Positions 31,912 to 39,820 of a DNA stretch of 64,000 bases are shown here, in pieces. The notes below the pieces were generated by a model. The model saw nothing but the letters and a program-made list of their open reading frames with translations, made no database searches and was not told the DNA's origin. The stretch covers positions 62,001 to 126,000 of the forward strand of contig CAYULW010000003.1 in NCBI GenBank assembly GCA_964445815.1, given 5' to 3'. The stretch is from CAYULW01 sp964445815 (GTDB lineage Bacteria; Bacteroidota; Bacteroidia; Flavobacteriales_E; Vicingaceae). A program made the position numbers and the translations under genes. How positions within the stretch are numbered: the stretch's first letter is position 1; the number at the start of each line of letters is the position of its first letter.

Positions 31912-32670
31912 TTATTTTATGCTGTAAATGGCAAGTCTTTTTTCATTGCTACTATAGAGTCTTCCTTTTTCTTTTCTAAGGTGTTGCGTATGATTAAAAG
32001 GAAGAGCTTTGCAGTTCTCATCAAGCGTACTCAGATTAAATTCACAATACTTATTGTCCTTTAGATACAAAACTTGATTGTCAAGAACTTGCAATTCTTT
32101 TTTGGTAGAGATGCCTAATTGTTTGATAAAAGTAGCAAAGTGGTCAAAAATCAGGATGTTACCCGCTGATGTTTGTACAAATAACTGATTATTGTACTCC
32201 AGCATAAGTATGGGCTCAACACCCATACCAAACCACTGAGCCAGATTGATAGATTCGTTAGACATTTTAAACTCTGAATTGAGCTTAATAATGCGTTGGC
32301 GAACCAGATCGAAAATCCAAAGTCCCTTTTCCCTCGACTGACAAGCAAAAGAAACTTGATCGTAGCCTAGTTCTTGCAAATCAATAGGTGGACCATTTTC
32401 GCTCAAAAAGTTGTCTAAAAAAAGGACAAGGTTATAGTCTTTAAAAAAGACCAAAACTTGATAGGGGTCAGTCGCATCTACATAAGATATTTCTCCATAC
32501 TTACGACTATTAAATTCTCTCAACGAATCTCCCTCTTTGTTATACATGGTTAATCTGTATGGGTTGATAAGGTAAACATTGCCCAAGCGATCAGTCATAA
32601 AATTAGAATGAGACTTTGAGAGTTGATTTACAGGCTTTACATCTTGAGATGAAAGCCTTAGACTAAACAT
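31912..32670 (-). CDS. Predicted exported beta-propeller-like protein, unusual start
   Basis: This protein of about 252 residues has repeated short strands such as GNVYLINPYRLTMYNKEGDSL, split here as GNVYLINPYRL and YNKEGDSL, GLWIFDLVRQRIIKLN and GNILIFDHFATFIKQLG, consistent with a small beta-propeller. The first canonical start is ATG at 32670, which gives only MFSLRLSSQDV. Upstream in frame, from ATT at 32697, the sequence reads IGLSLLFSFMFSLRLSSQ, a good signal peptide, but there is no ATG, GTG or TTG before the frame enters the GH3 gene. The true start may be non-canonical, or the gene may have lost its start. Function unknown. Confidence 0.6.
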   Translation of the reverse strand: MFSLRLSSQDVKPVNQLSKSHSNFMTDRLGNVYLINPYRLTMYNKEGDSLREFNSRKYGEISYVDATDPYQVLVFFKDYNLVLFLDNFLSENGPPIDLQELGYDQVSFACQSREKGLWIFDLVRQRIIKLNSEFKMSNESINLAQWFGMGVEPILMLEYNNQLFVQTSAGNILIFDHFATFIKQLGISTKKELQVLDNQVLYLKDNKYCEFNLSTLDENCKALPFNHTQHLRKEKGRLYSSNEKRLAIYSIK

Positions 32671-32699
32671 AAAACTAAAGAGTAAGCTTAGTCCAATAC

Positions 32700-34232
32700 T
32701 TATACTGTGATATGTGTTTGCTGATTTAATAGCTGATATATTTCTTCTACGTACTTGCGGTTGTTGCTTAATCTAGGAACTTTATTTTGTCCACCCAGTT
32801 TATCTTTTGATTTGAGCCAAGCATAAAATGTGCCGTTTGGCACTTGTTTAACAACGGGAAACTCTAAAGCCATATTGCCTTTTCGTTTTGCTTCGTAGTC
32901 AGAGTTAAGTTGCTTTAGTCTATGATCTAAGGCCTCTGCAAATGCTTCAACATTATCAGGTGGCTGATTGAACTCAATGAGCCATTCATGTCTTCCTGAA
33001 CTTTTATTTGTCAGAAAAACGGGAGCTGCTGTATAGTCCTTAATGATGGCATTTGTGAATTGACTGGCATATTTGAGTGCATTTTCCGCATTATCAATTA
33101 TAACTTCTTCTCCAAAAGCATTCATAAAGTGCTTTGTTCTACCTGATACTCTAATTCTAAATGGGTATTTTGAAGTAAACTGTATCGTATCACCAATACG
33201 ATATCTCCACAAGCCGGCATTGGTTGAAATAATCAAGGCATAATTGACACCTAATTCAACTTCATCTAAAGACTTGGTTTTAGGATAAGATTTATTCCAC
33301 TCATCGGCTTCTGCAAATTCATAATAGATGCCATAATCAAGCATTAATAATAATTCTGATTCAGTAGAAAGATCTTGAATTCCAAAAAAACCTTCGGAGG
33401 CATTATAGGTTTCCATGTATCTCATCTTATTGCTTGGAATTAACTCATCAAATTGAGCCCGATAGGGTGTAAAGGCCACTCCTCCATGAAAGAATACTTC
33501 AAGGTTAGGCCATACCTCTGAAATAGATGATTCCCCAGTGTCTTCAAGGATTTTATTCAAGAGAATCAGCATCCAAGATGGAACACCGCTTAAGCTGGTT
33601 ACATTTTCTCTCGGAGTGATCTTCGACATTTTTTTCAATTTGTCCTCAAAGTCTCTCATTAGGGCGGTTTCTCTATCCGGGGTTCTCCTAATTTCTGCCC
33701 AAAAGGGCAAGTTTCTTATTATGATAGAGGAAAGATCTCCTTGGTAGGATTCATTTGAGGGGTCTATGCTCTGTGATGAGCCACCCATCATTAAGGTCCT
33801 GCCTGTAAAAACTTCAGAATCTTCATATTGAGAGCAGTAGATAGACAGCATGTCCTTACCACCTTTATAGTGGCATTCTTCTAGTGCTTCTCTAGTAACC
33901 GGAATAAATTTACTCTTGTCGCTGGTTGTGCCTGATGACTTTGCAAACCATTTGGTTTCTGTGGGCCAAAGTATATTTTGTTCCCCCGCCATGATTCGAC
34001 TTATGTATGGCTTTAAACCGTCATAGTTCTGAACAGGAACCGACTCTTTGAAATGGTTTTGATTTTCAATTTTGCCGTAATTGTATTTTTGTCCCCATTC
34101 TGTATTTCTAGCGGACTGTATAAGCTCCTCGAACCATTCGTTTTGAACTTCATTAGGGTATTTAACGAATAAATCAATTTGATGCATCCGTTTTTTCATC
34201 CACCATAAAAACAATGAATTGAGTATAGGCAT
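32700..34232 (-). CDS. GH3 auxin-responsive promoter family protein (acyl-adenylate synthetase)
   Basis: This 510-residue cytosolic protein is a bacterial member of the GH3 branch of the ANL superfamily. Plant GH3 enzymes adenylate acids and conjugate them to amino acids. WFAKSSGTTSDKSKFIPVT (the ATP-binding loop, res ~91-109), YNASEGFFGIQD, and the C-terminal YRIGDTIQFTSKYPFRIRVSGRTKHFMNAFGEE (split here as YRIGDTIQF and RVSGRTKHFMNAFGEE) are typical. The substrate in bacteria is unknown. It overlaps the frame of the next gene's leader, so the two are probably cotranscribed. Confidence 0.93.
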   Translation of the reverse strand: MPILNSLFLWWMKKRMHQIDLFVKYPNEVQNEWFEELIQSARNTEWGQKYNYGKIENQNHFKESVPVQNYDGLKPYISRIMAGEQNILWPTETKWFAKSSGTTSDKSKFIPVTREALEECHYKGGKDMLSIYCSQYEDSEVFTGRTLMMGGSSQSIDPSNESYQGDLSSIIIRNLPFWAEIRRTPDRETALMRDFEDKLKKMSKITPRENVTSLSGVPSWMLILLNKILEDTGESSISEVWPNLEVFFHGGVAFTPYRAQFDELIPSNKMRYMETYNASEGFFGIQDLSTESELLLMLDYGIYYEFAEADEWNKSYPKTKSLDEVELGVNYALIISTNAGLWRYRIGDTIQFTSKYPFRIRVSGRTKHFMNAFGEEVIIDNAENALKYASQFTNAIIKDYTAAPVFLTNKSSGRHEWLIEFNQPPDNVEAFAEALDHRLKQLNSDYEAKRKGNMALEFPVVKQVPNGTFYAWLKSKDKLGGQNKVPRLSNNRKYVEEIYQLLNQQTHITV

Positions 34233-34278
34233 ATTTCTAGATCATTGCCCTAAATATACGGCATTTTATAGAATTAAT

Positions 34279-36078
34279 TTACTCTATAATAATGTCTATA
34301 GGAAGTCTCGTGTAAATGCCTTCAGTATCTATGACCTGCTTAAATTGAACATAATATTTCTCTACCTTGCCAAGTTGGTTTCCCAAAAGACTAAGCTTGG
34401 TATTTGTGGTAAGATCTTGAATCAGCTTTTCAAATGGATCTTCTTGTTCAGGAAGTTCTAAAATTTTGTAATCTTCCACTTCAGCAAGCTTTATGGCTTC
34501 CTTTATGGCTTCGTTTAATCCGCCAATCTCATCTACCAAGCCTATATCAAGAGCTGATTCACCGCTCCAAACTCTTCCTTGTCCAATCTGATCTACTTCA
34601 GATTGTTCCATTCCTCTGCCTTCTGCTACCTTTCGTGTAAAATCATCATAAATTCTTTCTACGGCTTCCTGAATTACTTCACGTTCGGTTTCTCGCATTG
34701 GTCTTAGAAGAGTTAATCCATCAGAGTAGTTGTGACTTGTTGCCCGATCAACACTAACCCCTAGTTTATTTTTGAGCATGCCTTCCACGTTTGGAATCAA
34801 TCCAAACACACCAATAGATCCAGTAATTGTAGAGCTTTCTGCAAAAATCTTGTCTGCTGCACAAGAAATGTAATACCCCCCTGAAGCAGCAACATTGCCC
34901 ATTGATACAATAACTGGTTTTTCTTTTTGTGCCAAAACAACCTCTCGCCATATTACCTCTGATGCTAATGCGCTTCCCCCCGGTGAGTTGACTCTTAAGA
35001 CCATGGCTTTTATTCTTTTATTGTTTCTGGCACTTCTAATTGCTTTTGCAATGGTTTCAGACCCCATATAATCTTCTGTGCTTTCTCCGCTTCTTATCTC
35101 TCCTTCTGCAAAAACAACTGCAATTTTATTTTTGGAAGTGATGCGTTCTTGTGGTTCTTCAGACTGACTTCCTTTTTTGCGATATTTCACTTTTCTGTAA
35201 CGATTAAGTGCAATGAACCTTAATTCTTGTTCTGAATCTATATTCGTCAACTCTTTAAACTTAGTTAGCACTTCATCTTCATAAAGAAGGGCATCTACTA
35301 ATCCCATATCTAATGCATCTTCAGGACTTCGAATAGATAGATTGTTGGCAAATTCATCTAGTTTACTTTGAGGTATACTTCTCGAATTCGATATGTTTTT
35401 TGATATGTTGTTCCAAATGGTGGAATGCAATGTATGGATTTGTTCTCTGTTTTCGGCGCTCATATTATCTCTTATGAAAGGCTCGACTGCTCCCTTAAAT
35501 TTGCCATGTCTAATGACCTGCATTTCTATATCTAAACGGTTTAGAGCATCTTTGAAAAACATAAGTTGTGTACTTAACCCTTTAAACTCTAAATTCCCAC
35601 CTGGATGAAGGTAAATTTGGTCAGCCACAGATGATAGATAGTATTTACTTTGTTCAAAATTTTCTGCATAACTAATAATGAACTTGCCTGAAGATTTAAA
35701 CTCAATTAAGGCATTTCTGATTTCTTCGACACTGGCAAGGTTCGCATTAAGGGTTTTTACATCCAAATAAATGCCTTTTATTCTATCGTCGTCTTTTGCC
35801 TTTTTTATGTTGGCAATAATCTTGCTTAGACTCAAGGGTGTTTTATCCTCTAATGTGTTTAAGTCGATGTTTTCAAGCGGATTGTTTGATGGTTGATCTT
35901 CTATTTTACGATCCAGTTTGATGCGCAATATTGTATTGTTTTTCACATGAGGTTGACTTTCATTTTGAGAAGCTGAAATAATACCTCCAATGACAAAAAA
36001 GAAAATAACAAATGCTACAAAAAAAGAAAGTAATATGCCAAGCATTGAGGCAAACATGAACTTGAAAAATTGTTTCAT
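34279..36078 (-). CDS. sppA: Signal peptide peptidase SppA, long (67K) type
   Basis: This 599-residue inner membrane protease degrades cleaved signal peptides. It has an N-terminal membrane span (MLGILLSFFVAFVIFFFVIGG, split here as MLGILLSFFVAF and FFFVIGG, res 12-32) and two peptidase-like repeats. The catalytic dyad is K195 in HGKFKGAVEPF and S399 in MGNVAASGGYYIS, the positions that match K209 and S409 of the E. coli enzyme. The gene stands between the GH3 operon and the divergent folK. Confidence 0.95.
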   Translation of the reverse strand: MKQFFKFMFASMLGILLSFFVAFVIFFFVIGGIISASQNESQPHVKNNTILRIKLDRKIEDQPSNNPLENIDLNTLEDKTPLSLSKIIANIKKAKDDDRIKGIYLDVKTLNANLASVEEIRNALIEFKSSGKFIISYAENFEQSKYYLSSVADQIYLHPGGNLEFKGLSTQLMFFKDALNRLDIEMQVIRHGKFKGAVEPFIRDNMSAENREQIHTLHSTIWNNISKNISNSRSIPQSKLDEFANNLSIRSPEDALDMGLVDALLYEDEVLTKFKELTNIDSEQELRFIALNRYRKVKYRKKGSQSEEPQERITSKNKIAVVFAEGEIRSGESTEDYMGSETIAKAIRSARNNKRIKAMVLRVNSPGGSALASEVIWREVVLAQKEKPVIVSMGNVAASGGYYISCAADKIFAESSTITGSIGVFGLIPNVEGMLKNKLGVSVDRATSHNYSDGLTLLRPMRETEREVIQEAVERIYDDFTRKVAEGRGMEQSEVDQIGQGRVWSGESALDIGLVDEIGGLNEAIKEAIKLAEVEDYKILELPEQEDPFEKLIQDLTTNTKLSLLGNQLGKVEKYYVQFKQVIDTEGIYTRLPIDIIIE

Positions 36079-36090
36079 ACCGATCTACAT

Positions 36091-36098
36091 TATTTTTG
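36091..36098 (+). promoter_or_regulatory. -7 box TATTTTTG of folK
   Basis: An exact TAnnTTTG match in the 65-base gap between the divergent sppA and folK starts, 45 bases before the folK ATG. Confidence 0.5.
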
Positions 36099-36143
36099 TC
36101 AAAAGTAAATTTACCTTTCTTTATATTCAACTCTACTACATAT

Positions 36144-36614
36144 ATGGCAAGCGGATTATTTAAGCGGGAAGTTTATCTTGGTATCGGGAGTAATCTCGGT
36201 GACCGCCAAAAAAACATAGAAGAGGCCCTAAAAAGATTAAGTGAATTTTCAGAGCTCGTAGCGTCTTCTTCCTTCATAGAGACGAAAGCTTGGGGGAACG
36301 CTAATCTTTATGACTTTTTAAATGTGGTTGTTCACCTTAAAACTGACCTTGAACCATTACTCTTGTTGAAGCGATTAAAAAAGGTTGAGATGGAAATGGG
36401 AAGAATGCAGAGCAACTCAACGACTTATGAAAATAGAATTATTGATCTAGACATATTGCTTTATGATCGCCTAATCTATGATTCTGAACAACTAAAGATT
36501 CCTCATCCTTTTATGACTAAGCGCTCTTTTGTACTTATTCCATTGCTTGAGATAAACCCGATGTTGAAGTGTCCTCTTAACGATAAATTCTATCAGGATT
36601 ATTTGAATGAGTAA
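36144..36614 (+). CDS. folK: 2-amino-4-hydroxy-6-hydroxymethyldihydropteridine pyrophosphokinase
   Basis: This 156-residue enzyme transfers pyrophosphate from ATP to the pterin in folate synthesis. YLGIGSNLGDRQKNIEEAL, split here as YLGIGSNLGD and KNIEEAL, is the N-terminal signature; ENRIIDLDILLYD carries the metal-binding D-x-D, and IPHPFMTKRSFVLIPLLEI is the C-terminal signature. The ATG at 36144 is chosen; the longer frame starts with TTG inside the -7 box. It complements folA further left in the window. Confidence 0.95.
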   Translation: MASGLFKREVYLGIGSNLGDRQKNIEEALKRLSEFSELVASSSFIETKAWGNANLYDFLNVVVHLKTDLEPLLLLKRLKKVEMEMGRMQSNSTTYENRIIDLDILLYDRLIYDSEQLKIPHPFMTKRSFVLIPLLEINPMLKCPLNDKFYQDYLNE

Positions 36615-36751
36615 AAAGCAACTTAGATTTCAACAATATCTCGTGGATATAAACTGCTCAAATTGCGGTAAGTCAAACCAATTCATATTGTACAGCTTAT
36701 ATAATATCACTAATATTGCATCAAATTAATTATGTTTTAGAAATTCAGATC

Positions 36752-38476
36752 ATGAAGAAGCAAAATTTTAGAGTGTATACGTTAATTGCTTTGGCGGCTG
36801 TCACGGCAATGGCATGTAACCCTTTAAGTAATATGACTAAAAAAGCAGAGCAGGTAACTTACTCGGTTAATCCTAATCCGCTTGAAATGCATGGTGATAG
36901 TGTTGAGGTTACTCTATCTGGAACTATTCCACCTAAATTTTTTAATTCAAAAGTTACAGTAGAGATTGTTCCTACGATGACTGATGCAAATGGAGATGTT
37001 GGCACTTTTAAGCCATTAGTTTTGGTTGGTGATGCTTCAGAGGTTGAGGGCCAAAAGATTTCTTTTGAAAAGGGAGGCAGCTTTTCATATACAGATAAAG
37101 TGGCTTATTCTGATAATATGGAAAACATCAAGTTGAACGCGGTAGCTGTTGGGAAGTACAAAACGAAAGAAAAAGCTTTTCCTGCAAGAGAGATCGGTTC
37201 CGGTACAATCATAACCCCAATGTGGGCTATGGATGATGATATGGCAATTTTAGGTAAAGATAACTTTACCAGAATTACGCCTATGGAATCGTCAGCTACA
37301 ATCAACTATTTAGTCAATAGTTCAAATGTGCGTGGGTCTGAATTATCTGATGATGATATGAAATCGTTATCTGCATGGACTAAAGAGATGTCAAGTAATC
37401 CAATGTTTGCTTTCAAAGGAGCTGATGTTGTAGCTTATGCTTCTCCTGAAGGAGAGCTCTCTTTAAATACAAATTTAGCAGACAACAGAGCAAGTTCAGG
37501 AGCTAATTCAGTTTCATCTATTTTGAGAAGAAGCAAGGTGAAGACAGAAAAAGACTTCTTCAATAAGATGGGTAAAGGTGAAGATTGGGATGGTTTTAAG
37601 AAGGCCATGCAAGCTTCAAGCATTAAAGATAAAGACTTGATATTACGCGTACTTGAAATGTATGAAGACAAGTCTAAGAGAGAGGAGGAAATCAGAAATA
37701 TGGCGGCTACTTTTGAAGAGCTTCAAGAAGAGATTTTACCTAGCTTGAGAAGATCAGAAATTACCCTTAGAGGGGAATTAACAGCATATTCTGATGAAGA
37801 GATTAAGACTTTTGCTACATCAGCTCCTGATACGCTTAGTCAAGAAGAATTGTTGTATTCAGCTACCTTGTTTGATGGGATGGATGAGAAACTAAATGTT
37901 TACATGACATATGCTAAGTTGTTTCCAAAAGATTGGAGAGGCCCTAATAATGTCGGTTACATTTATGTGATGCAAAACAAGATGGAGGAAGCAAAAGCAG
38001 AATTTGATAAAGCAAATAGCTTATCTCCCAATAATCCTGTGGTCAATAATAATCTAGGGGTTTATGAACGTTTCAAAGGAAACAACGACAAAGCAATGGA
38101 GTACTATAATTCAGCAAGCGGAGCAGGTGAAGCGGTTGGAAACAATAAGGGATACCTTTATTTGAAAAGTGGCGACTATGTTTCTGCAACCAGTAATTAT
38201 GGTGGTGTGAAAACATTCAATGCTGCATTAGCGCAGACCTTGAACAAAGATTATCAAGAGGCATTGAAGACCATTGATGCTTCTCCTGCGGCAAATACAG
38301 CTGAAGGCGCTTACCTTAAAGCGATTATCGGAGCAAGAATGAAAGATCAGTCTTTGATGATCACGAATCTTAAGGCGGCTACTGCTGCTGATGCTTCACT
38401 TAAAGAGAAGGCAAAGAATGATGCTGAATTTATGGATTACAGAGAGAATGCTGAATTTCAAGCTGCTGTTAATTGA
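36752..38476 (+). CDS. TPR lipoprotein of the outer membrane/periplasm
   Basis: This 574-residue protein starts at the ATG at 36752 with a lipoprotein signal, VYTLIALAAVTAMAC, with cysteine at residue 22. A beta-rich domain (res ~35-240) with SVEVTLSGTIPPKFFNS is followed by an OmpA-like stretch, ADVVAYASPEGELSLNTNLADNRA split here as VVAYASPEGELSLN and ADNRA, and by tetratricopeptide repeats from about residue 370: VGYIYVMQNKMEEAKAEFDKA (split as GYIYVMQNK and EEAKAEFDKA) and NNLGVYERFKGNNDKAMEYY. The YASPEG segment occurs in envelope-stress or peptidoglycan-linked lipoproteins of Bacteroidota. The function is unknown. Confidence 0.8.
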   Translation: MKKQNFRVYTLIALAAVTAMACNPLSNMTKKAEQVTYSVNPNPLEMHGDSVEVTLSGTIPPKFFNSKVTVEIVPTMTDANGDVGTFKPLVLVGDASEVEGQKISFEKGGSFSYTDKVAYSDNMENIKLNAVAVGKYKTKEKAFPAREIGSGTIITPMWAMDDDMAILGKDNFTRITPMESSATINYLVNSSNVRGSELSDDDMKSLSAWTKEMSSNPMFAFKGADVVAYASPEGELSLNTNLADNRASSGANSVSSILRRSKVKTEKDFFNKMGKGEDWDGFKKAMQASSIKDKDLILRVLEMYEDKSKREEEIRNMAATFEELQEEILPSLRRSEITLRGELTAYSDEEIKTFATSAPDTLSQEELLYSATLFDGMDEKLNVYMTYAKLFPKDWRGPNNVGYIYVMQNKMEEAKAEFDKANSLSPNNPVVNNNLGVYERFKGNNDKAMEYYNSASGAGEAVGNNKGYLYLKSGDYVSATSNYGGVKTFNAALAQTLNKDYQEALKTIDASPAANTAEGAYLKAIIGARMKDQSLMITNLKAATAADASLKEKAKNDAEFMDYRENAEFQAAVN

Positions 38477-38494
38477 TTGATCCAGAATAGTTAT

Positions 38495-38534
38495 TAAAAA
38501 AGCTCCTGAGGTGTCGCTTCAGGAGCTTTTTTGT
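38495..38534 (+). terminator. Intrinsic terminator of the TPR lipoprotein gene
   Basis: AAAAAAGCTCCTGA and TTCAGGAGCTTTTTT form a 13- to 14-bp stem with a short loop GGTGTCGC. Confidence 0.92.
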
Positions 38535-38618
38535 TTTTGCATTATCCGATTACACATGCATAGGTAATGCTTAACGTCACTTTTCAGTTCTTAAGTAGAA
38601 TAATTAAGAGACTTTTGT

Positions 38619-38626
38619 TATTTTTG
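38619..38626 (+). promoter_or_regulatory. -7 box TATTTTTG of rpsF-rpsR-rplI
   Basis: An exact TAnnTTTG match followed by CCGCCCC, 38 bases before the rpsF ATG. Confidence 0.7.
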
Positions 38627-38664
38627 CCGCCCCAATTTTGGGATAGAATAAAATAAATTTAACA

Positions 38665-39018
38665 ATGAGAAATCATTATGAGACTGTTTTCATAGTTACT
38701 CCCGTTTTGTCTGCTGAGCAGGCAAAGGAAACAGTCGAACGTTTCAAAAACATGATTTTAGACGCAGGTGCTAAAATGATTAACGAAGAGCATTGGGGGC
38801 TAAGAAAATTAGCATATCCAATCCAGAAGAAATCAACAGGTTTTTATCAACTCTTTCAATTCGAGGTAGAGGGCGACTTTATTGCTAAGCTTGAATTGGC
38901 ATTTAAACGTGACGAGCGCATTATGCGTTTTCTTACTGTCAAGTTAGATAAGCATGCCGTAGAGTATGCAGCACGAAGAATTGAGAAGAAAAAATCAGCA
39001 CCTAAAGCTGAAAAATAA
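38665..39018 (+). CDS. rpsF: 30S ribosomal protein S6
   Basis: This 117-residue protein has the S6 pattern MRNHYETVFIVTPVLS, the middle LRKLAYPIQKKSTGFYQLFQFE (split here as LRKLAYPIQKK and GFYQLFQFE) and KRDERIMRFLTVKLDKHA. A Lys-rich tail follows. In the 30S subunit S6 pairs with S18, whose gene follows after 15 bases. First gene of the rpsF-rpsR-rplI operon. Confidence 0.97.
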   Translation: MRNHYETVFIVTPVLSAEQAKETVERFKNMILDAGAKMINEEHWGLRKLAYPIQKKSTGFYQLFQFEVEGDFIAKLELAFKRDERIMRFLTVKLDKHAVEYAARRIEKKKSAPKAEK

Positions 39019-39033
39019 ATTAAAAGAAAAATC

Positions 39034-39303
39034 ATGGCTGAAAATTCATCAGAAATAAGATATCTAAACCCTCCTTCAATAGAGGTAAAGAAAGAAAAGT
39101 ATTGTCGATTCAAAAAAAATAGAATCAAATACATTGATTATAAAGATCCTGACTTCTTATTACAATTTGTAAATGAGCAAGGGAAATTACTTCCAAGAAG
39201 AATTACAGGGACTTCATTGAAATATCAAAGAAAAGTAGCACAAGCTATTAAGAGATCACGTCACTTGGGCTTAATGCCTTATGTTGCTGACTTATTAAAA
39301 TAA
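39034..39303 (+). CDS. rpsR: 30S ribosomal protein S18
   Basis: This 89-residue protein has YCRFKKNRIKYIDYKDPDFL and the S18 signature RRITGTSLKYQRKVAQAIKRSRHLGLMPY, split here as RRITGTSLKYQRKV and AIKRSRHLGLMPY. One cysteine of the former zinc site remains. It binds S6 and 16S rRNA on the platform of the small subunit. Confidence 0.97.
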   Translation: MAENSSEIRYLNPPSIEVKKEKYCRFKKNRIKYIDYKDPDFLLQFVNEQGKLLPRRITGTSLKYQRKVAQAIKRSRHLGLMPYVADLLK

Positions 39304-39313
39304 GGAGGGTATT
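39301..39313 (+). promoter_or_regulatory. Strong Shine-Dalgarno site before rplI
   Basis: TAAGGAGGGTATT lies between the rpsR stop and the rplI ATG. AGGAGGG is an almost perfect anti-SD match, unusual in this phylum, where most genes here have no SD. Confidence 0.6.
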
Positions 39314-39763
39314 ATGGAAATTATTTTAAGAGAAGACATAGAAAATTTAGGTTTTAAGGACGAGTTGGTTACTGTAAAACCTGGTTATGCGAGAAACTTT
39401 CTTATTCCTCAAGGTAAAGCTGTTGCAGCGACTTCTTCAGCGAAGAAGGTTTGGGAAGAAAACATGAGACAACGTAGTCATAAAGAGGCAAAGGTTAAAG
39501 CTGAAGCCGAAAAGACTGCAAAAGCATTACAAGAAACTAAAGTTAAGGTAGGTGCTAAAGTAGGTGAAGCCGGTAAGAAGATTTTTGGATCTGTTAATAA
39601 CATACAGGTGGCAAACTCAATTAGTGAGCTTGGCCATAATGTAGATAAGAAGAATATCAAAATCTTGGGCTCTCAGATTAAAGAGATCGGGACCTATCAG
39701 GCGGAGATAAAATTACATAGAGAAGTTTCTGTAACGATTGACTTTGAAGTAGTAGCAGAGTAA
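39314..39763 (+). CDS. rplI: 50S ribosomal protein L9
   Basis: This 149-residue protein has the L9 N-terminal domain MEIILREDIENLGFKDELV with VKPGYARNFLIPQGKAVAAT (split here as VKPGYARNFLIPQG and AVAAT), the long central helix and the C-terminal GAKVGEAGKKIFGSVNN. Last gene of the operon, ended by a strong terminator. Its SD site may give it independent initiation. Confidence 0.97.
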   Translation: MEIILREDIENLGFKDELVTVKPGYARNFLIPQGKAVAATSSAKKVWEENMRQRSHKEAKVKAEAEKTAKALQETKVKVGAKVGEAGKKIFGSVNNIQVANSISELGHNVDKKNIKILGSQIKEIGTYQAEIKLHREVSVTIDFEVVAE

Positions 39764-39788
39764 CTCAAATGAGATTCTTAATAAACAT

Positions 39789-39815
39789 AAAGGGCGCTTT
39801 AAGCGCCCTTTTTTT
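39789..39815 (+). terminator. Intrinsic terminator of rpsF-rpsR-rplI
   Basis: AAGGGCGC-TTTAA-GCGCCCTT is an 8-bp G+C-rich stem followed by T residues. The facing glycosyltransferase gene ends six bases on, so it may also use this hairpin. Confidence 0.93.
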
Positions 39816-39820
39816 ATCTG

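Noticed and set aside
36096..36143. A longer folK frame starting at TTG
   Set aside because: The TTG is part of the -7 box, so it would not be in the transcript; the ATG at 36144 fits the family start.
38631..38642. CCCAATTTTGGG as an S6-S18 leader RNA motif before rpsF
   Set aside because: With the -7 box at 38619-38626 the transcript would start inside this dyad, so it is unlikely to form in the mRNA.
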